A DNA stretch of 64,000 bases from Alkalibacterium sp049389645 (GCF_049389645.1 NZ_CP186540.1:1302001-1366000); one strand, 5' to 3'; shown: positions 22,567-30,704, numbered from the stretch's first letter. The notes: generated by a model from the letters alone, not told the origin. Made by a program: numbers and translations.

Positions 22567-23625
22567 ATGAAAAAGCGCAATAAAATGGCTTTTGCTTTAA
22601 TTGGGCTACCTCTTTTCGTATTCTTTTTAGGGGCCTGTGAACAGCAAGACCCAAGAGGACTGGCTGAGAGACCCATTGAACGTACTGAATTCTTACTTGG
22701 AACTGTTGCAAGCATCAAAGTATATAACGAAGGACAAGAAGAAGCACTGGATCTGGCTTTTGAACGTGTCACAGAACTTGACGAGTGGTTTGCGATGCAA
22801 AAGGAAGATTCTGAAATTTCAGAAGTGAACCGTCAAGCAGGTATAGCACCGGTAGAGGTGTCTGAAGAAGTCTTTCACGTGATGGAACGTGCCCTTTATT
22901 ATGCGGAAGAATCTGGTGGAAAGTTTGACCCGACCATTGGAGCGGTGACGAGCTTATGGAATATCGGACAGGATTATGCAGCTGTCCCTGACTTGGATGA
23001 ATTAAATGCGATTTTAGATGTCGTTGACTACAATTTAGTTGAGTTGAACGAGGAAGACCAGACGATCTTTCTTCAGGAAAAAGGCATGAAAATTGATTTA
23101 GGCGCGATCGCTAAAGGTTATATTACGGATGAGGCCGCCCGGATACTCACTGAAGAAGGTGTGAATACAGCAATCGTTGATTTAGGCGGGGATATCGTAG
23201 TCGTGGGTAACAGCACGCGAGGCGAAGAGGAACCCTGGCGCGTTGGTATTCAAGATCCTTACGGTGAACGGGGTACCATACTTGGAATGATCGACCTGTC
23301 AGACAGCGCGATTGTAACATCGGGTATCTACGAACGCAATATCGAAGAAGATGGAAAGTCTTATCACCACTTAATGAATCCGGCAACAGGTTTTCCTGTT
23401 GAGAACAATATATCCGGTATCAGTATCATTGCGGACAATGCGATGGATGCAGATGCGATAGCGAATATAGCTTTTTCTAAAGGCGTAGAAGAGGGACTTG
23501 ACTATATCAACGAGCTACCGGGTGTAGATGTTATCTATGTAACGAAAGATAAAAAAGTGTACGCTTCGGATGATGTCATTGACCGAGTAGAAATTACAGA
23601 TGAATCTTTTGATAAAGTAGAATAG
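22567..23625 (+). CDS. apbE: Lipoprotein FAD:protein FMN transferase (ApbE/FmnB)
   Basis: 352 aa. An N-terminal signal peptide ends in lipobox LGAC (Cys near residue 24), so the protein is membrane-anchored outside the cell. ApbE features are EFLLGTVASIKVY (near 41), FDPTIGAVTSLW (near 119), MKIDLGAIAKGYITDEA (near 175), VDLGGDIVVVG and HHLMNPATGFPVEN (near 268), plus the metal-binding DADAIANIAF. The enzyme covalently attaches FMN from FAD to Thr or Ser of target proteins. With the divergent eetB-like gene it suggests a partial extracellular electron-transfer module. This pair interrupts the usual sigH-rpmG order. The FMN-accepting partner is not in the window. Confidence 0.88.
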   Translation: MKKRNKMAFALIGLPLFVFFLGACEQQDPRGLAERPIERTEFLLGTVASIKVYNEGQEEALDLAFERVTELDEWFAMQKEDSEISEVNRQAGIAPVEVSEEVFHVMERALYYAEESGGKFDPTIGAVTSLWNIGQDYAAVPDLDELNAILDVVDYNLVELNEEDQTIFLQEKGMKIDLGAIAKGYITDEAARILTEEGVNTAIVDLGGDIVVVGNSTRGEEEPWRVGIQDPYGERGTILGMIDLSDSAIVTSGIYERNIEEDGKSYHHLMNPATGFPVENNISGISIIADNAMDADAIANIAFSKGVEEGLDYINELPGVDVIYVTKDKKVYASDDVIDRVEITDESFDKVE

Positions 23626-23631
23626 ACTGAT

Positions 23632-23660
23632 TTGACAGTCTTTCACTTAGATGTTAAAGT
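23632..23660 (+). promoter_or_regulatory. Promoter for rpmG-secE
   Basis: Perfect TTGACA (23632-23637), a 17-bp spacer and TAAAGT (23655-23660), 60 bp before rpmG. Confidence 0.75.
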
Positions 23661-23719
23661 AAATGGACACTGCACAATTTTAACTTTAGATATGTAATGC
23701 GAAAAGCGAGGATAAACCA

Positions 23720-23869
23720 ATGAAGAAAAAATTAGCACTAGCTTGTACTGTATGTGGTTCGAGAAATTACACCAAAGAAGTAGGCGACAAAACGCGTACA
23801 GAACGTTTGGAAATAAAAAAATATTGTCGTTATTGTAAAAAACACACATTGCACAGAGAAACAAAATAA
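23720..23869 (+). CDS. rpmG: 50S ribosomal protein L33
   Basis: 49 aa, starting MKKKLALACTVCGSRNY. Two CxxC pairs (C9/C12 and C36/C39) make this the zinc-binding form, which can be swapped for a Cys-free paralogue under zinc starvation in other Firmicutes. It is the L33 usually found before secE. A CGAGGA site lies 8 nt before the ATG. Confidence 0.93.
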   Translation: MKKKLALACTVCGSRNYTKEVGDKTRTERLEIKKYCRYCKKHTLHRETK

Positions 23870-23902
23870 AGACGAGCGAAATGAACGTGGAAGGAGTTAC
23901 AC

Positions 23903-24079
23903 ATGAATAAAGTCAAAACATTTTTAGGCGAAGTGAAACATGAATTAAATGAAACGACATGGCCTACAAAAGTAGCTATGAAAAAAAATACAATAACTGT
24001 ATTTGGTGTCATGGCATTTTTCGGCGTTTTCTTTTATGCCGTTGACTCTGTCATTACTTTTTTATTGAATTTAGTATGA
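23903..24079 (+). CDS. secE: Preprotein translocase subunit SecE
   Basis: 58 aa, the short single-membrane-segment form found in Gram-positives. The amphipathic helix with VKHELNETTWPTK (near residues 11-23) carries the conserved W-P, and one hydrophobic segment fills residues 31-57. SecE clamps SecY in the translocon. AAGGAG lies 8 nt upstream of the ATG, and the gene shares the rpmG promoter. Confidence 0.93.
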   Translation: MNKVKTFLGEVKHELNETTWPTKVAMKKNTITVFGVMAFFGVFFYAVDSVITFLLNLV

Positions 24080-24118
24080 CAAAAGGGAAAACAAGTAGAA
24101 TTCGTTAAGGGTTCGTGC

Positions 24119-24124
24119 TATACT
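24119..24124 (+). promoter_or_regulatory. Extended -10 promoter before nusG
   Basis: TGCTATACT gives an extended -10 (TATACT at 24119-24124) without a recognisable -35. It lies between secE and the leader hairpin, so nusG probably has a separate start near 24131. Confidence 0.5.
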
Positions 24125-24141
24125 ACACTACGAGAACCGAT

Positions 24142-24183
24142 AAAAAACCTTCTCTTTCGCAGTATGCGAAGAAGGTTTTTTTT
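24142..24183 (+). terminator. Leader terminator (attenuator candidate) before nusG
   Basis: AAAAAACCTTCT and TTTCGCA pair with TGCGAA and AGAAGGTT around a short loop (a 3-nt bulge on the left arm), followed by T8. It lies inside the short leader between the secE-nusG gap promoter and the nusG start. It may therefore end rpmG-secE transcripts and also attenuate nusG. Confidence 0.65.
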
Positions 24184-24216
24184 GATACAAAAAAACAGGA
24201 AAAAAAGGAGTCAAAA

Positions 24217-24780
24217 ATGAATTCTAACATGGAAGAATTAGAAACCTCAAAAGCGTGGTATGTGTTACAAGCGTATTCAGGTTATGAAAACAAAGTGAAA
24301 CAGAACTTGGAATCTCGAGCACAGAGTATGAAGATGGAACATAATATCCTGCAAGTGTTGATACCTGAAGAAGAAAAAACCGAAGAAAAAGACGGCAAAA
24401 CAAAAACGGAAATGGAAAAAACATTTCCTGGTTATGTGTTAGTTGAAATGATCATGTCAGATGAAGCATGGTATATTGTGAGGAATACGCCTGGAGTAAC
24501 AGGATTCGTAGGCTCGCACGGCGCGGGGAGCAAACCTGCACCTTTATTACCTGAAGAGATGGATCAAATTCTCCGTAGTATGGGTATTAATCCGCGCAAA
24601 GTGGAAATGGACCTTGAAATTGGAGAACGTATCAAGATCAACGAAGGCGCGTTTGCTGGCATGGAAGGAAATGTGACTGCGCTCGAAACTGAAAAAGGTA
24701 AAATCAAAGCATCGATTGAAATGTTTGGTAGAGAAACGAACGCCGAACTGGATTACAATCAAATCTCAAAAATAGATTAA
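24217..24780 (+). CDS. nusG: Transcription termination/antitermination factor NusG
   Basis: 187 aa. The N-terminal NGN domain (KAWYVLQAYSGYENKVKQNL, residues 12-31; FPGYVLVEM near 70; PGVTGFVG near 94) binds the RNA polymerase clamp. The C-terminal KOW domain starts at GERIKINEGAFAGMEGNV (near 131-148). I start at the ATG 6 nt after AAAAGGAG. The frame is open 34 codons further upstream but that part overlaps the leader terminator. Confidence 0.95.
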   Translation: MNSNMEELETSKAWYVLQAYSGYENKVKQNLESRAQSMKMEHNILQVLIPEEEKTEEKDGKTKTEMEKTFPGYVLVEMIMSDEAWYIVRNTPGVTGFVGSHGAGSKPAPLLPEEMDQILRSMGINPRKVEMDLEIGERIKINEGAFAGMEGNVTALETEKGKIKASIEMFGRETNAELDYNQISKID

Positions 24781-24865
24781 GCAGATATTGCGTAATCTAC
24801 TGAAGTATGGTAATATTTGTCAGTGCGCTTTATACACTTCTTTAGTGTAAAAGAGTAGAAACATA

Positions 24866-24899
24866 GTGGGAGAGGAAAATTGAAACCTCATTTAACCAC
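24866..24899 (+). promoter_or_regulatory. L1-type leader motif before rplK
   Basis: GTGGGAGAGG (24866-24875) followed by ACCTC and CCAC (24896-24899) makes a GTGG/CCAC-closed stem-loop 30 nt before rplK. A matching GTGGGAGG...CCAC occurs before rplA (25462-25487). L1 represses its own operon by binding an mRNA copy of its 23S site; these repeats are good candidates for that site. Confidence 0.45.
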
Positions 24900-24930
24900 T
24901 CACGGACACAAAATCAAGGAGGTATGTCTC

Positions 24931-25356
24931 GTGGCAAAAAAAGTAGTCAAGATCGTAAAATTACAAATACCCGCAGGGAAAGCTAATCCAGCACCCCCAG
25001 TAGGTCCGGCATTAGGACAAGCTCAAGTAAACATTATGGGATTCTGTAAAGAGTTTAACGCTCGTACAGCTGACCAAGCAGGTATGATCATTCCTGTTGT
25101 TATTTCTGTTTATGAAGATCGTTCATTCACATTTATCACTAAAACTCCACCTGCAGCAGTATTATTGAAAAAAGCAGCTGGCGTTGAGTCTGGTTCTGGC
25201 GAACCAAACACTAAAAAAGTGGGATCTGTTACAAGCGATCAAGTTAGAGAAATTGCTGAAACAAAAATGGAAGACCTAAACGCAGCTAGTGTAGAAGCAG
25301 CAATGCGCATGGTTGAAGGTACAGCACGCAGTATGGGATTCACTGTCGAAGGTTAA
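24931..25356 (+). CDS. rplK: 50S ribosomal protein L11
   Basis: 141 aa starting at GTG (MAKKVVKIVKLQIPAGKANP), 8 nt after AAGGAGG. The Pro-rich PAPPVGPALGQAQVN (about 20-34) is the L11 signature and hinge, and the C-terminal domain binds the GTPase-associated centre of 23S rRNA. The frame is open 17 codons upstream through the leader, which is not part of the protein. Confidence 0.97.
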   Translation: MAKKVVKIVKLQIPAGKANPAPPVGPALGQAQVNIMGFCKEFNARTADQAGMIIPVVISVYEDRSFTFITKTPPAAVLLKKAAGVESGSGEPNTKKVGSVTSDQVREIAETKMEDLNAASVEAAMRMVEGTARSMGFTVEG

Positions 25357-25461
25357 TTAGACAATCTCATTGCTTGCTGGCTCCGCATCCAATCATTTAG
25401 AGCTCGCTTTAAATGGAATAGAAGGTATTAGTTAAGTCAATACGTTCAGTGCGGAGATCAA

Positions 25462-25487
25462 GTGGGAGGTCAAACCGTTAACACCAC
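25462..25487 (+). promoter_or_regulatory. L1-type leader motif before rplA
   Basis: GTGGGAGGT...CCAC (25462-25487), a stem-loop ending 19 nt before the rplA start and resembling that before rplK. Probably the L1 autoregulatory site; the assignment rests on the motif and its duplicate. Confidence 0.45.
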
Positions 25488-25505
25488 AATAAGGAGGAAA
25501 AAATT

Positions 25506-26201
25506 ATGGCGAAAAAAAGCAAAAAATTCTTAGCTGCTTTGGAAAAAGTAGACAGAGAAAATAAATATGATGCAATTGAAGCATTAAAATTAGTTAAAGA
25601 ACTTGACTACTCTAATTTCGACGCTAGTGTTGAAGTGGCTTACAGATTAGGTGTAGATCCAAAACAAGCGGATCAACAAATCCGTGGCGCAATGGTATTA
25701 CCACACGGAACAGGTAAAACTCAAACGGTTATTGTTTTCGCAAAAGGCGACGCTGCTAAAGCTGCTGAAGAAGCAGGCGCAGATTTCGTTGGCGACAGCG
25801 ACCTAGTAGAAAAAGTTCAAGGTGGATGGTTAGACTTTGACGTTGTTGTAGCAGCTCCAGATATGATGGCTGAGGTAGGAAAATTAGGTCGTGTATTAGG
25901 ACCTAAAGGTTTAATGCCGAACCCTAAAACAGGAACAGTTACACCAGATGTAGCGAAAGCTGTTAATGACATCAAAGCTGGTCAAGTCACATACCGTGTC
26001 GACCGTCAATCAAATATACATGTACCAATCGGTAAAGTGTCATTTGATCTTGAAAAATTACAAGAAAACTTAGTTGCGTTGCATGACGTTATTGTAAAAG
26101 CAAAACCTGCAAGTTCTAAAGGTGTTTACATTAAAAACATGGCAATAGCAAGTACGTTTGGTCCTGGCGTAAAAGTAGACCAGAGTACAGTTCTCAAGTA
26201 A
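25506..26201 (+). CDS. rplA: 50S ribosomal protein L1
   Basis: 231 aa, typical bacterial length. GRVLGPKGLMPNPKTGTVT (about 128-146) is the L1 signature; FDASVEVAYRLGVDPK and the flanking domain-I residues bind 23S helix 76-77. AAGGAGG lies 8-9 nt before the ATG. L1 forms the mobile stalk at the tRNA exit site and represses its own mRNA in bacteria. Confidence 0.97.
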   Translation: MAKKSKKFLAALEKVDRENKYDAIEALKLVKELDYSNFDASVEVAYRLGVDPKQADQQIRGAMVLPHGTGKTQTVIVFAKGDAAKAAEEAGADFVGDSDLVEKVQGGWLDFDVVVAAPDMMAEVGKLGRVLGPKGLMPNPKTGTVTPDVAKAVNDIKAGQVTYRVDRQSNIHVPIGKVSFDLEKLQENLVALHDVIVKAKPASSKGVYIKNMAIASTFGPGVKVDQSTVLK

Positions 26202-26218
26202 AAATAATTTAATTTCTC

Positions 26219-26259
26219 TTGACCTGCATACAATAGCTTGCTATACTTATGCAGGTCAA
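26219..26259 (+). promoter_or_regulatory. rplJ promoter embedded in a 12-bp inverted repeat
   Basis: TTGACC (26219-26224), a 17-bp spacer and TATACT (26242-26247), with TGC giving an extended -10. The same bases lie in a perfect palindrome: 26219-26230 pairs with 26248-26259. In the rplKA transcript this would be a stable hairpin without a U-run; in DNA it is a strong promoter for rplJL. Confidence 0.75.
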
Positions 26260-26289
26260 AGAAATAAATTAAATATGTATTTGTAAATG

Positions 26290-26424
26290 AAGGTAATGGA
26301 TTACTATTACCGGATAATACCGAAGACAGTATGTGGCTTAGGCCTTAATATCATACCGAGGACACATGTGATTACATTAATCAACTATGATCCCTCTATG
26401 TCTACGGTGACATGGGGTTTTTTT
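26290..26424 (+). ncRNA. L10 leader RNA with attenuator
   Basis: It contains the conserved core of the Firmicutes L10 leader: CCGAAGACAGTATGTGGC, then TTAATATCATACCGAGGAC, with a first helix GGTAAT/ATTACC. It ends in a terminator hairpin (ATGTC/GACAT with flanking C/G pairs) and T7 at 26418-26424. L10 or L10(L12)4 binding the core is known to favour termination, matching L10/L12 output to need. Confidence 0.85.
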
Positions 26425-26496
26425 ATACGATAAATTCCTTCTGGAACGTAAGTAAAATCAAATCCTCATTTCAATCGATCAGGAGGTGAAATATCA

Positions 26497-27006
26497 ATGA
26501 GTAAAGCAAATGTCATTGCAAAAAAAGAAGAAATCGTCAATGATATTACGAAGAAATTTCAAGATGCTGAAGCTGTCATAGTTTTTGACTATCGTGGTTT
26601 AACAGTGGAACAAGTGACTGAATTACGTAAACAATTACGTGAATCAGGAATTGAAATGCGTGTATTGAAAAATACTATGCTTCGTCGTGCTGCAGAAGCA
26701 GCTGAATTATCAGAATTAGTGGATATCTTTAAAGGACCCACAGCTGTAGCGTTCAGTAACGAAGAAGTAGTAGCCCCTGCAAAAATTATTGCAGAATTCG
26801 CTAAAACTGCAGAAGCTTTAGAAATTAAAGGTGGCGTATTGGAAGGTAAAGTGGCAAGTGTTGAACAAATCAACAAAATTGCTAAACTACCAAGTCGAGA
26901 CGGACTACTTTCTATGCTATTATCTGTACTTCAAGCACCTATTCGAAACACAGCCTTGGCAATCAAAGCTGTTGCAGAGAAAAAAGAAGAAGAAGAAGCT
27001 GCATAA
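26497..27006 (+). CDS. rplJ: 50S ribosomal protein L10
   Basis: 169 aa. The N-terminal rRNA-binding domain has AVIVFDYRGLTVEQVTELRK (near 29-48) and VLKNTMLRRA (near 58); the C-terminal helix, ending in KKEEEEAA, carries L7/L12 dimers. GGAGG lies 10 nt before the ATG. It is controlled by the leader at 26290-26424 and precedes rplL. Confidence 0.97.
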   Translation: MSKANVIAKKEEIVNDITKKFQDAEAVIVFDYRGLTVEQVTELRKQLRESGIEMRVLKNTMLRRAAEAAELSELVDIFKGPTAVAFSNEEVVAPAKIIAEFAKTAEALEIKGGVLEGKVASVEQINKIAKLPSRDGLLSMLLSVLQAPIRNTALAIKAVAEKKEEEEAA

Positions 27007-27092
27007 AGCAGTCTATTCGCTTAATTTACAGCTATGCTTTTGTATAGCTGGTTAAAAAAACTAACTTAAACTATAAATGGAGGAAAACAAAA

Positions 27093-27455
27093 ATGGCATT
27101 AGATATTGAAAAGATCATTGCTGACTTGAAAGAGTCAACTGTCGTAGAATTAAACGACTTAGTAAGTGCAATTGAAGAAGAATTTGGCGTTGAAGCAGCA
27201 GCACCCGTTGCAGCAGCAGGAGCAGCAGCAGCAGAAGAAGAACAAACAGAATTTACTGTTGAATTAACAAGTGTAGGTTCAGCAAAAATTAAAGTTATCA
27301 AAGCAGTTCGTGAAGTTACTGGTTTAGGCTTGAAAGAAGCTAAAGCATTAGTAGATGGCGCACCTGCAGCAATTAAAGAAAACATTTCTAAAGACGAAGC
27401 AGAAGAAATGAAAGCTAAATTAGAAGAAGCTGGCGCTTCTGTAGAAGTTAAATAA
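27093..27455 (+). CDS. rplL: 50S ribosomal protein L7/L12
   Basis: 120 aa. An N-terminal dimerisation helix, an Ala-rich hinge (about residues 33-50, AAAPVAAAGAAAAEEE), and the globular C-terminal domain with KIKVIKAVREVTGLGLKEAK (near 69-88) that contacts translation GTPases. A hairpin CAGCTAT/ATAGCTG in the 86-bp gap after rplJ may be a processing site. A strong terminator follows. Confidence 0.97.
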   Translation: MALDIEKIIADLKESTVVELNDLVSAIEEEFGVEAAAPVAAAGAAAAEEEQTEFTVELTSVGSAKIKVIKAVREVTGLGLKEAKALVDGAPAAIKENISKDEAEEMKAKLEEAGASVEVK

Positions 27456-27481
27456 TTTCATTTAACTAAAACACATTGAAT

Positions 27482-27524
27482 CCCTTTGCTGTAAGGAGTA
27501 TCTTTATAGCGAAGGGGTTTTTTT
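27482..27524 (+). terminator. Terminator after rplL
   Basis: CCCTTTGCT (27482-27490) pairs with AGCGAAGGG (27508-27516), followed by T7. It closes the rplJL transcript before the inserted rodA-ftsW block. Confidence 0.88.
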
Positions 27525-27653
27525 GTTCTACACTTTTGTGTCAATTTCGTTATTAAGTAGGAATCGGACTGAATATCTGATAGAATGTGTCATTGAATAG
27601 GCTTTATCTTAATGCTTACCAGAATTTACGTGCACAAAGAAAAGGAGAAAAAA

Positions 27654-28850
27654 ATGAATGTCGACAAATATCCTCACCGTATTGATTATGGGATAATTTT
27701 ATCCGTAATGCTTTTAGCTATCATAAGCATAGTTTCAATATATTCTACGACAGTGATGATTCAAGGTGACCCGTTAAGTATGACGCTACGCCAAATCCTG
27801 TGGTACGGATTAGGAACAATAGCCGTACTTGTAATCATGCAGTTTGATTCGGAGCAATTATGGAAGATGACGAGTTATATATATATCTTAGGGATTGTCG
27901 CCCTAGTTTTGACACTCATACTTTATGATCGAAACATGGCAATGAGAACGGGTGGGAAATCCTGGGTCCGTATTGGTCCATTGGGCACTCTTCAACCTTC
28001 GGAATTTGTCAAGATCCCTTTTATTCTGATGCTGGCTAAAACAGTGACCAAACACAACAGTACGTATAAAGCGAGAGACTATTCCAGTGATTTTCTCTTG
28101 ATGGGGAAATTGGCTTTATATTCCTCATTGCCGCTCATTTTAGTTTTTATGCAAAATGATTTAGGAACGGGATTGGTTTATATGGCGATCCTCGTGGGTG
28201 TTGTGCTGCTTTCAGGAATTAAATGGCAAATATTGTTACCCATTTTCCTGATTATTTCTACAATAGGGCTGACACTTATTGTGTTAGCCACCTATAACCG
28301 TGACCTATTACTCGCCACTGGTTTATTTAAACCTTATCAATTTGCACGGATCGATACTTGGTTGAACCCACATCAGGGCTCAACAGATGCGACCTATCAA
28401 GTGACGCAGGCGTTCAAGTCTATTGGTTCAGGGGGCGTATTTGGTAAAGGATTTGGAGTGAGTGAGGTTTATGTCCCGGTTCGAGAATCAGATATGATCT
28501 TTACGACCATTGCTGAAAACTTTGGATTCGCAGGTGGATCATTTCTTATTTTCATTTACTTTGTCCTCGTGTATCATATGATCAAAGTGGTCTACGACAC
28601 GAGAAATGAATTTTATGCTTATATTGCCACTGGAGTAATTATGATGATCGCTTTTCACGTGCTGGAAAACGTTGGAATGAATATTGGGTTGCTGCCGATA
28701 ACAGGTATTCCTTTACCGTTTGTTTCTCAAGGGGGCTCATCTCTACTTGGAAATATGATGGGTATAGGCTTGATCATGTCCATGCGTTACCATCATAAAT
28801 CTTACTTCTTTTCGGGCGAAGGAGAAGACTTTCATCCGGGAACATCATAA
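27654..28850 (+). CDS. rodA: Rod-shape SEDS glycosyltransferase RodA
   Basis: 398 aa with about ten membrane segments. SEDS signatures are TGGKSWVRIGPLGTLQPSEFVKI (split near 100-120; the invariant Arg and Glu lie here), FMQNDLGTGLVY, the extracellular loop GSGGVFGKGFG...VPVRESDMIFTTIAENFGF (near 260-300, with the catalytic Asp region), and PLPFVSQGGSS near 360. It polymerises peptidoglycan strands in the elongasome. I start at ATG 27654, preceded by AAAGGAG; the frame is open upstream by 14 codons. A truncated second copy of its 3' end lies at 31160-31451. Confidence 0.92.
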   Translation: MNVDKYPHRIDYGIILSVMLLAIISIVSIYSTTVMIQGDPLSMTLRQILWYGLGTIAVLVIMQFDSEQLWKMTSYIYILGIVALVLTLILYDRNMAMRTGGKSWVRIGPLGTLQPSEFVKIPFILMLAKTVTKHNSTYKARDYSSDFLLMGKLALYSSLPLILVFMQNDLGTGLVYMAILVGVVLLSGIKWQILLPIFLIISTIGLTLIVLATYNRDLLLATGLFKPYQFARIDTWLNPHQGSTDATYQVTQAFKSIGSGGVFGKGFGVSEVYVPVRESDMIFTTIAENFGFAGGSFLIFIYFVLVYHMIKVVYDTRNEFYAYIATGVIMMIAFHVLENVGMNIGLLPITGIPLPFVSQGGSSLLGNMMGIGLIMSMRYHHKSYFFSGEGEDFHPGTS

Positions 28851-28874
28851 GATGCGTAGAAAAGGAGTGGCTTT

Positions 28875-30035
28875 ATGTTAAAGAATAGAATAAAGTATGT
28901 TGATAAATATTTAGTGTTACCTTATATTGCTCTGACGCTGTTCAGTATCATCATGGTCTATAGTGCGAGCAGTTACAGCGCGTTAAATGATTATGGTAAC
29001 CCACACCATTATTTACCCAGACAAGCTGTTTTTGTAGGCATGTCATATTTCCTTTTTACTGTCTCGCTGTTTTTACCTTTGCAGATATTGAAACAGAAGA
29101 AGGTTGTTATTTTTGGGATCATACTCACTGCGGTCTCGTTATTTTTTCTTCTGCTATTTGGCAGAGAGATATATGGAGCGAAAAGGTGGATCGAAACACC
29201 GTTTTTTAATATCCAGCCGGCTGAATTCACTAAATTTATGGTTATCTGGTATCTAGCTTATATCTTATCTAAAAAACAAAAGAAAATTTCTGAAGACTTT
29301 TATCGTGCGGTGGTTGCACCTGTTTTCCTGGTAGCTTTAATCGTGTTGTTCATATACATTCAACCAGATACGGGGTCCTCTTTTATTATCGTTATCATAA
29401 GTGCCGTTATGATTTTTGCCAGTGGGGTGTCTCCTAAATTAGGAATAAGCTTCGGCTTGTTTGGCGTGGGAAGCCTCTTTGGGCTGACTCAACTCATAAG
29501 GAAGTTTGGTACAGACCTTTTCTTTCTTGATGAGTATCGATACAATCGCTTCTTGGGATTCTGGGATCCGTTTCAGCTAGCTGAAGGCGCAGGGTTGCAA
29601 CTTGTTAATTCTTACTATGCTTTAAGTCGTGGAGGCTTGCTTGGTGTAGGCTTTGGCGATAGCGTCCAAAAGACCGGTTATCTACCGTTTCCTTACACAG
29701 ACTTCATCGTTTCTATCATCGGAGAAGAATTTGGCTTGCTCGGTATTACCGTTCTTTTTTTGATTTTTGCTTTGATGGTCTCTCGGATGATCTTGACAGG
29801 CATCCGGTCAAAGAGTGCATTCAACTCATTATTGAGTATCGGTATCGCATCCATGTTTCTTATTCAATCGCTCATTAATCTCATGGGTGTCGTTGGCTTG
29901 ATGCCTATCACCGGTGTGACCTTTCCCTTCGTCAGTTACGGAGGATCAAGTTTGATGGTGTTATCTGTTTCATTGGGTTTGGTAGCGAATGTCTCAGCTC
30001 GGGTCAACTATCAACGAGCACAATCTCAACTCTAG
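28875..30035 (+). CDS. ftsW: Cell-division SEDS protein FtsW
   Basis: 386 aa, a second SEDS polymerase 24 bp after rodA. Seen: IMVYSASSYSAL, GAKRWIETPFFNIQPAEFTKF (near 100-120), FIYIQPDTGSSFI, SRGGLLGVGFGDSVQK with PFPYTDFIVSIIGEEFG (near 245-285), and TFPFVSYGGSSLM near 350. These match the FtsW branch better than RodA. It builds septal peptidoglycan with a class B penicillin-binding protein, absent here. GGAG lies 7 nt before the ATG. A rodA-ftsW pair between rplL and rpoB is not the standard order. Confidence 0.88.
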   Translation: MLKNRIKYVDKYLVLPYIALTLFSIIMVYSASSYSALNDYGNPHHYLPRQAVFVGMSYFLFTVSLFLPLQILKQKKVVIFGIILTAVSLFFLLLFGREIYGAKRWIETPFFNIQPAEFTKFMVIWYLAYILSKKQKKISEDFYRAVVAPVFLVALIVLFIYIQPDTGSSFIIVIISAVMIFASGVSPKLGISFGLFGVGSLFGLTQLIRKFGTDLFFLDEYRYNRFLGFWDPFQLAEGAGLQLVNSYYALSRGGLLGVGFGDSVQKTGYLPFPYTDFIVSIIGEEFGLLGITVLFLIFALMVSRMILTGIRSKSAFNSLLSIGIASMFLIQSLINLMGVVGLMPITGVTFPFVSYGGSSLMVLSVSLGLVANVSARVNYQRAQSQL

Positions 30036-30044
30036 GAGGAACGT

Positions 30045-30533
30045 ATGCGTTTATATATTAAGCAAAAAGTCTGGTCATTTAAAGACCGTTTCACAATCAA
30101 AGACGACGTGGAACGTGATGTGTATTACGTTGAAGGAGAGATGCTTACCTTTGCGAAGAAGTTGCGGTTGTTTGATCAGCAGAATGAAGAGCAACTGTAT
30201 ATTGAGCAAAAATTATGGCGCTTCTTTCCGGAGTATGATCTGTACCAAGACGGACAGCAAGTCGCAACGGTAAAAAAAGACTTTGAGCTCTTCAAGAATA
30301 ACTATACGATCTTAGGACCGGACTGGCATATTGAAGGTTCGGTAATGGCCCACGACTATGTCATCAAAGAAGGTAACAAAGTGATCGCAGACATCAATAA
30401 AAAGTGGCTGTCATGGGGAGACGCATATGAAATAATCATTCATGATGAGAAATCGGTCTCTGTTCTGCTTGGTGTAGTCATCGTCATCGATGCTGTCATC
30501 TCTCAAGCAAGAAATGGTCAGTCAGCTACATAA
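30045..30533 (+). CDS. YxjI-like LURP-one-related family protein
   Basis: 162 aa, 9 nt after ftsW with GGAGG upstream, so probably the third gene of that operon. The sequence has the tubby-like/LURP-one pattern: paired strands with VYYVEG near 27, AKKLRLFD, EQKLWRFFPEYDLYQDGQQVAT (split near 55-75) and WHIEGSVMAHDYVI near 98. Relatives such as Bacillus YxjI have no firm function. A membrane-associated, lipid-binding role is only suggested by the fold. Terminator follows. Confidence 0.75.
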   Translation: MRLYIKQKVWSFKDRFTIKDDVERDVYYVEGEMLTFAKKLRLFDQQNEEQLYIEQKLWRFFPEYDLYQDGQQVATVKKDFELFKNNYTILGPDWHIEGSVMAHDYVIKEGNKVIADINKKWLSWGDAYEIIIHDEKSVSVLLGVVIVIDAVISQARNGQSAT

Positions 30534-30550
30534 ATAAATATCGATCGACG

Positions 30551-30586
30551 AAAAAAGGCCGGGACATAATGTCCAGGTCTTTTTTT
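30551..30586 (+). terminator. Terminator after the YxjI-like gene
   Basis: AAAAAAGGCC and GGGACAT pair with ATGTCC and GGTCTTTTTT (one G-U, one mismatch), followed by a T-run. It ends the rodA-ftsW-yxjI transcript. Confidence 0.88.
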
Positions 30587-30704
30587 GTAGAGTGATCATT
30601 CTTCAAAGAGCAGATTATCAATTTCATACTTAAAGGTGTGTCGAAAATGGGGGGATTATATACTTCCGAAGAAAAACCTAATGAGTGTGCTAACAAGACC
30701 CTAG

